A DNA stretch of 64,000 nucleotides from Chrysomallon squamiferum. Taxonomy: Eukaryota > Mollusca > Gastropoda > Neomphalida > Peltospiridae. The stretch is taken from positions 29,901,938 through 29,965,937 of the forward strand of contig CM022670.1 in the NCBI GenBank assembly GCA_012295275.1, in the 5' to 3' direction. This document shows, piece by piece, positions 23,962-35,400 of the stretch; position 1 is the first letter of the stretch; the number at the start of each line of letters is the position of its first letter. The notes beneath the pieces are model-generated. The model searched no databases. It was given only the letters and a program-made list of their open reading frames with translations, and was not told where the DNA came from. The position numbers and the translations under genes are program-made.

Positions 23962-24881
23962 CATTCTGAACTTAATTTTTGGGAATAGTTTATAATAATT
24001 GTGATTAAACAATTTCGGATGGATTAGTTTTGATATATTTGTATTAATATATTAATTTTGTTTTTCAATGTTTAAAGCAGAAATAAGAAGCAAAAATATA
24101 ATGATGTATTTTTAGATTTGATAATGATTTTATAAATAATTTGTTCGGTTATAATTATTATTTTGTTATACATTTTTTTTTTTTAATTCTTATTTTACAG
24201 ATAGTATAATTTATTATATTATACTAATGAAATAAGTGCAACTATAAATACTAAAGCAGCTATATTTAAATCATATAAATTTGTGATACATATTCTTTTG
24301 TTGTTATGTCAAAAACGGACTTTAATGGAAATATATCATAACTGCTACATCGGTGGTTTTTCTGTTTTGTTTTTCTGTTTATATGTATATATATTAAGAT
24401 TAGTTCACATTTTCAAATGTCATTATTGCTATCCATCGAACATCTGTCTGCATCAATATATAGTTCTTTTTTGTTCTTTTTTTCTTAATGAAAGATGTCG
24501 GCTTTAGCTTATATAATTTATTAAAAATAAGCAGTAACAATAACAGGAATGACAACAGTGACAGGATGACCACAACATGACCATTCTCTATAAAGTGAAG
24601 CTTCACCAGTTTGTTAATTTAAATTGTTACCGGGGTAGTTAAACTTCACTAAACTGAATGACACAATCAGTAAGTTTGGTGAAGTTAACAGAAGGTAGTA
24701 ATAAGTGATATAAATCTCTATTCCGACAGAAGCGATATCCACTGAATGAATTCGGCCCCCAGACTCCTCGCCCAATTTTTTTTTGCCCCGCCCCTCTCTG
24801 TGATTAAACGTTTTATCTCATTTCAAAAAGAGTCTAGTTACGGCCATATATGTACGTTGTTCCAAAACGAATTAGGAAATA

Positions 24882-25654
24882 CAGTGGTACCTCGAGTTAC
24901 GAATCCTCCAAATAATGAGTTTCTCGTGTTACGAGCAGCTGCCCTGTCGATCTGTTGCGAGCCAAAATCCGATTTACCAGCGAGCTTCAGATACACCTCC
25001 ACTAATTGGTGCGACGAACAACACAACATCCGTCCCAGCATTCCGCGTCTTACTCGTTTGCTTCACGTGGTTACCTCGCCGCGGAAGCATCTCTGTTGTG
25101 TTGTGCTTGTGCTTTGTGCAGTATTTTGACAAATTTTCATGGATCCTAAGAAAGTGAGTGCAAAGGACAATGCTGAGAAAAAGAAGCGGATGATGTCCAT
25201 TGAAATAAAGCATGAAATCATAGAAAAACCATGAGCGAGTTGTGCGTTTAGTCAACATGGCTAGGCAGTATGAGCGTAGTACTTTTACAATATGTACCAT
25301 ACCGAAGCAGGAGTCGATAAAGGCTGTAACTCCAGCCAAAGGCGTTAAAATAATTTCTAAGCTGCGTACCTCTGTCCATGAAAAGATGGAGAAACCCTAA
25401 CCTTGTAAACTTTACAAAACCAATTTATTTCTTTACATTCTCTTTGATTTTGTTTTTATACAATATATGTCATTTATAAATACATTTTTATTATTTAAAA
25501 TCACGTTAAAAAAATTGGGGTATTTTTGGGGGGCTGGAATGGATTAATGGTATTTCAATTAATTTCATTTGGGAAAACTGATTTGATATACGAGCAAATT
25601 GAGTTACGAGCTCGGTCACGGACTGAATTAAACTCGTAAGTCAAGGTACCACTA
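24882..25654 (+). mobile_element. Tigger/pogo-type DNA transposon remnant (~0.77 kb)
   Basis: The termini are inverted repeats: the left begins CAGTGGTACCTCGAGTTACG, and the right end, reverse-complemented, reads TAGTGGTACCTTGACTTACG. TA flanks both sides (24880-24881, 25655-25656). From the ATG at 25139 the interior encodes a pogo-like transposase N-terminus (MDPKKVSAKDNAEKKKRM, then MSIEIKHEII). A stop and a frame change follow near 25231, then recognisable downstream codons (SIKAVTPAKGVKIISKL), ending near 25398. The catalytic DDE region is absent, so this is an internally deleted, dead element. Confidence 0.82.
25139..25398 (+). pseudogene. Broken Tigger transposase N-terminal fragment
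   Basis: About 30 codons are open from the ATG, then a TGA at 25232-25234. Homologous text (VNMARQYERST, PKQESIKAV) resumes in another frame. Known: this region of pogo/Tigger transposases is the CENP-B-type helix-turn-helix DNA-binding domain. No DDE catalytic part remains. Confidence 0.7.
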
Positions 25655-26782
25655 TAGTTTGAAAGATTTATAATGTAATGCAGTGTAATGTAATATAAAT
25701 ATCATCGAGTATCAGATGCTTAGCTCATTAGGATGCATAGTTATCCATCTATCAATAGGAATGGTAATAACATTAATTATTATAATCATATTGATGTTTA
25801 CACAGCACGATTTCTATTAATAATGTTCAAATGCACTTAACAGTAGAGTTAAACTAACACAGTATAATAAAAAAATTTAATGCACAGAGGAATATGACAA
25901 CTTTAGACTGCTTGTGTGTACATTTTGAAAAGGTAAGTTTCAAATCTTGCAATTGCACCGGAGATGTCAAAAGCCATATATGTACATTGTATAATTAGGT
26001 AAAATTGTAATATGTACCTATGGAGATATGAAAAATAGTATAAATATAATTTGCATTCTTCCAAGTTGTGTTTCATTTGTTTCCTGCAGTCCACTCTTTA
26101 GCAAAAAAGAAATTCAAAACAAATACGTTTCAAAAAATCTTGATGTAATCATTGTTTTGTAATAGTGACATCATCGCGTACAGGATATATCTGTTGTTTT
26201 ATTGTAATGCTTGGTTATGACTAATGGTAGATCGCCTAAAATAATACAACAGTAGCTTGAAAGCATGAAAAATTATATTAGACGATTTATTTAGATTCGC
26301 TTTAATGTGTGCGTGTGTGCGCGCCTGTGTTTTAGAGAGAGTTTTAGAGTGAAGAACACATGTACTCCCACTATCATACTATAAGAAGTATGATTAACAT
26401 GTTCCTTTTACCATTCATTCAAACAAATCCGATGGAAACGTATAGAGGAAAAGTTAATAATAATGATAATGTCTCTATAATCATAACAGCAACCACAATA
26501 ATAAAAATAACACTAAATATTTTTCAATTCATATAATAATTTCCACAGTAATTATTTAATTTTATATTTATACAGAAATAATTAAAAGTTTGATAGGTAT
26601 TAATAATTTTGGTGATACGAAAATATACTGGCTATATAAATTTTGCTGTCATCAAGTCATTGCTGTATTATTTCTGGCGGTGAGCTAACATTTCTAATAA
26701 CAAAATAAAACATTTACAGAGATGATATTTCTCTGGAGTACCATTATATATTATGTGATGAAAGTTAAGCAAAAAGTATATC

Positions 26783-26786
<4 letters not shown>

Positions 26787-26836
<50 letters not shown>
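26787..26836. repeat. (AAT)n trinucleotide repeat
   Basis: Perfect AAT run in intergenic DNA. It reads as poly-Leu in the minus strand and is not coding. Confidence 0.9.
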
Positions 26837-26838
<2 letters not shown>

Positions 26839-27482
26839 TCTTGATGAAAACATTTCCCCTTCATTTGATTTTATTGCAACCTAAAACCCTGTAATAATTT
26901 TATTCACGTTAGGGTGATCCATTCACTAGTCAAGAAACAATGACCTAATGCGTCGCTGAATGAATCCTTATAAAGAATGCCATGTGTCATTAGGCAGATG
27001 TAAAGCAATCATAAGTCAGATCAAAATAAGAATGAAGGGCCTGAAGCAATTATATAATAATGTTTAAAAGTTAAACTTACATGTAGTTTTTCGCTGCAGC
27101 AAATGCGCCTGACGGAATTATCAAAGGTCGTGGTATGTACTTACCTAAATGGCTGTGGGAGTAGTACATAGCATGGGAGAAATGTGTATCAACTCCTTTT
27201 ATCGAGATGTCTAATTAGACGAATGGCGTCACATAAAAATGTTTTTGTCATATGTTTCATCTACGAAGTGAAATATATTAAATTGCTGGATGATCCAAAT
27301 AGATTTATGGTAAGTTTACAATCATTTTATTTTATTTAACAGTAGAATGATAAGGATGATGATGATGATGATGACGATGATAACATTTTATAGATTGTGG
27401 TCGAAATAATAATTATATTGTTAACACTATTTCCAAACTATTAAAATAACTTAACAAAACACCCCCCCACAAATAATAATAA

Positions 27483-27513
<31 letters not shown>

Positions 27514-28329
27514 AATAATAACGATTAGTACCGATTTTATAAGGCAATAGTAATACTTGTACCAGTCAATAGAACCTGTCGAAGCGCAACACATTTTAAA
27601 ATATCAGTTGTCTTTTTTTGTTTTTTTTGTTCTATCTCTGAAATATAAGTTCCTGTTTTCAAACAGGAAAAACCCACCAAAAGTTCCACTTTAAAAACAT
27701 TTTTATGGCGTTTCGATTATTCTAACTGAAAGGTAAATAGATTCTATATTACTATTAAATTAGTTTTATATGCTAAATGATATCACTGTTGGTGTTACTG
27801 TAAAAGTATTTTACAATCTATTATTCTTCCTATAAAGTATAATCTATGCCTATGCCATGGCGGCCTAAACGGCTAAAGTCATATTCACAGTCATTGCCAT
27901 TGGTGAGAACTTGAGAAGGTTATTATGTTAGTTAAGCGATCTGTCACAAACTAACAAATATTTCATTATCTTTTATGTTTATTATAAGTATATATATATG
28001 TTTTTACTATGTCGTTATGAATTTGTAAATAAAAAAATAAAAATAAAAAAAATAAAAAATAAGTATGGAGTGTAGAAGATAGATAACAATGTAACGAGTG
28101 TTAACATTAAAGTGGGTCAAACTGCTTTACGCCTACTGACTTTTGACTTAAGTTTTAATAGTTTTAAGCTACATTATTTTGTGACATACTCTATAAGATT
28201 ATAAAGTGTTATTCCTTTCGCTTTTTTTTTTTTTTCCTTTTGTATGTCAGATATCATGAGATATGTGCCAGTAAAAAGAAGTGGTTTAATAACTAAATAA
28301 ATATCCAGTTATATTTATAAACAATAAAA

Positions 28330-28882
28330 CATGCTGTCCAATGTTGCATCACATCAGTTTCACAAAAGTGTGTTGTTTCAAGTCTGGATCTAGATTCTTA
28401 CAGGTGTCCATTTGAAAATAACTGCCAACAGCAAAACACTGTTTTGGGTTCAGTCTTTGAGGATTAAACTTTTGGAATAATTCCTTTTGAAGAAGTATTG
28501 TTAAACTAAGTATCTTCATATGTCATACTTTCTTTTACAAAATTAGTATAAAATGTGTTCTACATGTAAATTACAGTGAAATATATACAAGCAGGTTGGC
28601 TGTGAAAATGACATGGTGGGCACAACAGTGCAGTTTTACTGTGTAAACAAATGAATTAATACTGCTGTTTAATATGCACATTGATATAAAAATAAAACTT
28701 TGCAGAAACCTTTAATTTCCATCAGTATCTTTTTAAAAATGGCAAAATCAGACAATTCTAATTTGAAATAATATGTTTGAAAATACATAACATTCTTCCT
28801 AACAAACTTGGGAAAATATTTTAAGAATCACTGAATTGAGAAAATAAAGTTTTACTTGGATTCCACCCATTTCCTTCAGTTG

Positions 28883-28928
<46 letters not shown>
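28330..28928 (+). pseudogene. Probable retroposed 3' UTR fragment with poly(A) tail
   Basis: Non-repetitive, non-coding sequence contains AATAAA at 28843-28848, followed 34 bases later by an uninterrupted run of 46 A (28883-28928). Poly(A) signal plus a genomic A tract at cleavage distance is the hallmark of a reverse-transcribed mRNA 3' end. No ORF is present and no clear target-site duplication was found. The 5' limit given is a guess. Confidence 0.45.
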
Positions 28929-28930
<2 letters not shown>

Positions 28931-29329
28931 AAGAAGAAATTCATCTTGGAATACATGCAAATATAGAACACAGTTTATTTAATTATTATTTGATAATTGG
29001 ATTAGTTTACAATACATAACAAAAAAATTATAAAAAACAAAACCACTTAACTAAAAATAAACGGTTATGAAAATATTATTTTTTATTTTTTATAGCTCAT
29101 TTAATCAATATCTTTGACATCTTTTGATATAAAATAATTAAATTTAAGTAAAAATAGTAAAATTGCATATATAATTATATAATAATATATAAAAAAAAGA
29201 AAAAATGCATTTATGACTCTGTGTGTGTGTGTGTGTGTGTATATTTTTGTGCGTGTATGTTTGTTTAGTTCACTTTATTAATTTTGTGTTTTTGTTATTC
29301 ACTAGCCTAATACTGATAAACACAGCAGC

Positions 29330-29432
29330 ATGAAGGCAGTCACCATAACATATTCACATAACATCTGTGGAATGCAGTACTTTTTTCTTCAAGCAGTCTG
29401 TCTTTTCACAGTATCGTCTAGTTTTCTGTTCA
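29330..29432 (+). CDS. Receptor exon 1: signal peptide
   Basis: The exon encodes two in-frame Mets. The second (29372-29374) begins MQYFFLQAVCLFTVSSSFLF, a typical cleavable signal sequence; the first adds 14 polar residues. The donor GTAAGT is at 29433. I chose the first ATG for the span, but initiation at the second is equally plausible. Confidence 0.85.
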
Positions 29433-32400
29433 GTAAGTTAGATTATTAATATATTGTATTGTGACTATTAATGCACACAGAGTAAAGCATATTAAATTTC
29501 AGTTTCAAAAAGAAGGGACAAACCTAATTTTCTTAGCCTGAGATAATTAAACAATCAGTATCTTTGTGTATGTATAAAAAACTATCTCATAATTATTTTA
29601 TTCACTAATAATGACATATTATTTATATTAACCAGATACGATTTCAGAGGATCCATACGTATTCTATGGGAGCCAGCTTACTTTAAATTGTTCTCTTGGT
29701 GACAAATATAAAGACTATAATGCATCACAAATTTACTTTACATATGGCAAGGACAAACATGTTCCTCCTGAGAATGTGACTGTAATGTCGGAGCAAACTG
29801 CAACGATGAATCTGACAGTGTATAATATGACTGATTTCCAAAATGTCATGTATAATTGCTTTGTAGCAAAAAGAACTAATCTTGTTCAATCTTGGGTAAT
29901 TACAGTTGAATGTGAGTACTGCTGTGCTTATTTTATAGATAAATCTCAGTGTTAAGCTGAATTTGATTTATTATTTAATTTTTATTCTTAGCTTTCTATT
30001 AAACATATCATTTGGTCTTTTAATTATTTTAAAATCTTTTCTAATAGTATAATAGTAACTTTTTTCTTTCTTTTGAATCAGGATATATTCACAATGATTC
30101 TGGTAATATAAAATAAAAATATTATATATTTTTTTGTTAAATTAAAAGTTACACAAGTATTAATTTTGAAATATTTAATTTTATAGTTATAAATATATAT
30201 CTCCTAAATTATTTGATTTAGTGGAATTTGTGTTAAAAATTTTACTTTACAATTTAATTACAAATATCTGCTCAATTATTGGACATAGCTCAATTTGAGT
30301 TCTGAAATAGTTATTTGACAGTCATTTATAAATGTTTGGATCACTGCTTCACTGGTGAAAATGAGTTACCGAGAAACTCTTTAACTTACACTTATTACAT
30401 AAAGTGAATTTTAATTATTTAATTTTACAGCTAACTTCAAATTAAATGCAGTAATTATGCAATATACCATTAAGCAGAATAATACACTGATAATGTTAAG
30501 TAAAATTATAATATTAATTTATATATATAAATATATGTTTTGTACTTTATTTATTGTGGGTTGTTCGTTTATATTTTTCAGACCCTTCTCGACCTGTCTC
30601 GGATTTTCATTGTGTAGTCAACAACTGGGATACAATGCAATGTGATTGGAAACTAGGCAAATATGAAAATCTGAATAACATAGATGTTACATTTAATTGG
30701 ATTTCAACTGCAGCTAGTGGGTTAGTAAAATATGTATGTTAGGAGTTAAATCCTGAAAAGACAGTTTGAAGAAACATTTTAATATGGGGTCATTCCGTAT
30801 CAAATCACCCCCCCCCCAAAAAAATGTATTTAAACCCGACTCTCAGATCCAAAATTTTAGGTGAATTGGACCAGTGGTTTGGTAGATATGGCCCCTGAAT
30901 TCTGAGAATTTTGACCACCAACCTTTGAACCCTCATATCTCAGTAATTCTACTGGGCTAATCTTCATAAAATTGGTATTGTTGAAAAGGCAATATGACAA
31001 GGTTTCCAAATCTGCCATTATTGTTCATTTTGGAGAATGTTAGGGTACACTAACCGTTTGACCTTTGTTATGACCTTGAAATTGACCTTGTGGATCACGT
31101 GACCTTGAGATAACCTTTCTTGAAATTTAATCTTCCATAAAAAACTAAAACATATAAAGGTTTCAGGGGTGTAATATTTTTTGTTTAGCCACAATATAGA
31201 TTTAAAAAATGCATGTCCAGGTAAATATCACCTTTTCTGCCATTAACATCTGATTAGCTAAAACCTGAATGACCAATTCCTGATGCTAGGAATCACCAAC
31301 TCTCTTAATCACCAAGTAATACATTGTAGGCCTACATGCTGTGATCATTTGATATCAAACTACTTCCCTCATTGCCTTCTCACCAGTTTAGCAGTCACAG
31401 AATTATTCGCTCACCCACTTCCCCCATATTCTTGCAATTCTAGCATCATCCTTTTTACAAGTAGTAGTAGAAATCGTGGAAGTAGTCTTATAGATGTAGT
31501 AGTTGTAGTAGTGGCAGTAGGTAGTAGAAGATATAATAGTAATGTAGAGGGAGTGTTAGTACAATTAGTAGTACTTGAAGAAGTGGTAGGATTAATTTTA
31601 GTGCTAGTAGTAGAAGAAGTAGTGTCAGCAAAATAAATAGCTATTTTAGCAGTAGTAGTGGTAGTAACAGTATTTGTGATAATAAAAGTAGCAGTAGTGG
31701 CGATGATGGTGACAGTAGTAGTTGTTCTAATAATAAAAGTAGTAACAGTAGTAATTGTAGAAGTACTGGTGATGATAGAAGTAATACTAGTGGTGGTAAT
31801 AGTAGTAGTCTAGAGGGAATTATAATAGTGATATAATTGCCATGTGATCAATGGGGATTTCAAGGAGTTCCTGACATGCCTGAAACCCTTTGGGCCTGAT
31901 TGTGTAGAACATGTCATGCCATTTGGTATCTTTTCATATCCTCCAGGCATTCTTTCAGACTTGTCAGATGGATTTTTTTGGTCTCAGAGAAGTGTATACA
32001 TGTAGAAAATGTACATTGTAATGCATTGTATCAATCATCTGTGCAGGTATGCACTTTTTAAATCTATATTGTGGCTAAACAAAAAACATTACACCTCTGA
32101 AACTTTTATATGTTTTAGTTAACATGTGGGAGATTAAATTTTAAGAAAGCTTATCTCCAGGTCACGTGATCCACAAGGTCATAACAAAGGTCAAAAGGTC
32201 AATGTACCCCAACCAAAATACCAATTTTATGAAGATTGGCCCAGTAGTTCCTGAGATATGAGGGTTCAAAGGTTGGTGGTCACACCCATGCTGTGGGATC
32301 CCACTCAAAAAGTATACCAAGTTTTGTAAAAATCTGAGACAGTCACGTTTAACCCATTGGATGATTTGACACAGAATGACCCTATGTATAACTTGTATAT

Positions 32401-35400
32401 AATTACATTTTAGTCCATATTGATACAAATTAAGCAAAACTAAATGCAAAATAGGTTAAAGCAGCAATTTAAATACTTGAGTTTTTTGATTATCAATTTT
32501 TGGTGACATATATTTCAGTAATACTTTAATGTTTGAAGCTAAAATTTTGAATGAAAAGTTTTTTTCAGCTAATAGTATACTTGAGTATAAATGTATTATT
32601 AATGTTTTGTTGATTAACAAAATTATCAATAATCTTATATTTTGAGAAATATATTTTTAAAGATAATAACATAATTAAAATTAGATTATCATTTTAAAAA
32701 GGTACAAAAATAAAAAATAATTTCATTAAAACAAAAAATGTAGATGGGGCCTCTGCAAGAACTTAACCAAAACTTCATGTCTGTTGACAAGATTAGAGTT
32801 TCCTGGGTTGAATGTGTTCCAGATAAACATAACAGTCAACAATACAAAGAAAATGAGTACAGCAGTCACGTCATATCAAGTCAATGCCCAGGATATTGGT
32901 ATGTATAAAAGTATTTGCATGCTAATTTTTACTACTGATGACATTTCACAATTTTTTATTTCATATCTAAATGTTCTTTAGATAACAACTTTGCAAAACA
33001 GCTATACTGGAAACAGAAAACCTCTGTTTTGAATATATAAAGTAATGAAATGTACCTTGCTTATGGCATGCCATAATAAACAGTTTTAAGAAGGTATCAG
33101 TTTGGGGAAATTATTTGGTATTAATCCATCTTGCAATATGTGGATAGTTCAGAACATATCATTTAATTGGGTGAATATAGAGATTGTTTATTATTGTTGT
33201 TTTAAATGTTTTAACATATTAACAATGATGCTACAATGCTTTGTTTTATTAATAATGTAGCTACAGATGTTTAGATATGTTAAAAAATTCTATCTTGAAA
33301 CAGTAAAACCTGCCCCAGTGAAAGACTTCATTTCTGACTTTCAAAACAGTACATGTGTACATTTGAAGTGGATGCACAAACAGCTTACCAAGGGTCTCAG
33401 ATTTCAAATAAATTACACAGATGGAAAATCTTATAATGTAAGTGTATCTTGGATAATATTTTTCTAATATTTATTGACATCATTTCATAAATAGACACAA
33501 TAAAACAATAACAAAAACTTGGGAAACTGATTATGAAGCTGAATGCTGACAAGACCAAAGTGATGATTTTCACTTCTAAACATAACTCAGACGATGTTGA
33601 CACCATGTCAGTTACTGTGGCTGATGTCTCCATAACTTCAGTACCATGTGTGAGAAATCTTGGTGTTACATGTGATTCTACAATGTGTGTGGAGCATCAA
33701 GTGAATGCAATATGCATGTCAGGCTATGCTCAGCTACAGAATATCAGCTGAATCAGGCAATATCTGATCAGTGATACCACAAAGACACTGGTGAATGGAC
33801 TTGTGATGTCACAACTGTACTATTGCAATGGACTACTATACTGTTTGCCTAACAGCTTGCTCAAAAAGCTGCAATGGGTCCACAATACAACAGAATGCAT
33901 TGTGACCAGAACATCACATCACATTCACATGTCGCCAGTACTTTAGGAGCTCCGCTGGTTGCCTGTCCACTGTAGAATTAAGTACAAGCTCCAACTCCAT
34001 ACAAGCAACACCTTGAACAGTTGTTCCTCAAAGTACACCAAGAACATGCTGGAAGTGTACACGTCAAGTAGGACTCCACAATTACAGAGTTCATTAAGAT
34101 TAGTAACACCAAGAATAAGAGCAACTACATACAGCCAGAGATGTTTCAGTTAAGCTGCTCTGACTTTGTAGAATTCACTCCCAAGTAATATCAAGGAGGT
34201 TGAAACAAAACACTATTAAAGACCCATTTCTTTCAAATCCACTTTGTTGGTACATAATTACGTTTTATTTTTCCAATTTTAAAATGTTCAAGCTAGACAG
34301 TTAATTTATCTCATACAATTTTGAAATGTGACATTTATTTTTACTACCATTTTAACATGTTCACCATTATGTTTACATTTATTTTAATATCTTTATGTTC
34401 AAGTCTTTTTATATTTTAGTTCATTAGTTTACACTGTAAAACAACCTTGCACTTACTTAGTATGGAAAAGATGCTATATAAATAAGGTCACCTGTGCATA
34501 CAAAACAAAACAAGTAGACTTAGTAAATCATTTATAACACACTGTACCCCCACTTGTTAGAAGATTCATATTTTTTTATCTATGAGATAATATCACAAAC
34601 AAAAATGTTAGCTTTTGGTATCATCATTGAATTGTTATTTTATTCCTACACTTTGATATAAGTAAAAATTAGAGAAAAAAAAAAAAAAAAAAAAATAAAT
34701 AATGTGCTCAGAAAAGATATTTGGAACTATTCAAAAGGATCTGTCAGCAGTTATGAGGGACAGTTTAATTTTATAATTAAGCATTCTGATTATTTTCATA
34801 TAATAAATAATATAATAGCTTTTACAGTAAATCTCTGTTATTTATTGTGTTACTGTTATATTTACATTGGTAACATGTAAGTTTTAATTTTAGTTATAAA
34901 TAGATTCATTAATGTGTTCATATGTTTATCTCTGTATGACACCTAAGAACTAAAGTAATTTTATGCTGAGCTGTTGATAAACATTCATTCATTCCTTCAG
35001 TTAGGGCATTCCATGTTAAATTACCCAGTGGGCATAACCCCACCACTTAAATTTTGCTCTGACTTTGTATTTTGGAAAAGTGAAGTGTTAAATATTTCTT
35101 GCATTGATCAATAGTTTTAAGAGACCCCTAAGATGTAAAGGTCAAGATCATAAACATTTAATACATGATAATGTAAAAAGAAATAAGGACAGACTACAAA
35201 TCAAAAGTTTGGAGTGTTATTTTTTATAAATACTGATACAATTCAAGAAATATATTGACATTTCTAGTCCATGGTAAACAAATTAGCCAAGTTACAGGAA
35301 AATCAAGGGGTTGGGATTAATATATTTTGTTTTGTATATGACATGAAATGAATGACATTTAGTTTGTAGTGTATATATATGACTGGATGTGGTCTATCTT

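Larger units (their letters stand above)
23962..29329. other. Intergenic interval between the orphan gene and the cytokine receptor gene
   Basis: It contains a Tigger/pogo remnant (24882-25654), (AAT)n tracts (26787-26836 and about 27473-27521), and a region (about 28330-28928) ending in a poly(A) signal and a 46-A tract that looks like a retroposed 3' UTR. Elsewhere (25.7-26.8 kb, 26.9-28.3 kb) I see AT-rich sequence without recognisable genes. Confidence 0.6.

Noticed and set aside
24746-25339. Overlapping ORFs on both strands
   Set aside because: They cross the Tigger TIR and non-coding leader. The real coding remnant is the transposase frame from 25139.
27840-27960. Possible tRNA-derived SINE head
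   Set aside because: There is a faint box-A-like stretch (ATGGCGGCCTAAACGG) only. No box B, tail or second copy was seen in the window.
31283-31636. Plus-strand ORF with a Val/Gly-rich end
   Set aside because: It lies in the loop of the foldback element and its second half is the (TAG)n tract.
33267-33303. Alternative start of receptor exon 5 at an ATG or at the ACAG ending at 33266
   Set aside because: The phase does not fit the preceding exon. The GAAACAG acceptor ending at 33303 restores frame and gives the expected KPAPVKDF linker.
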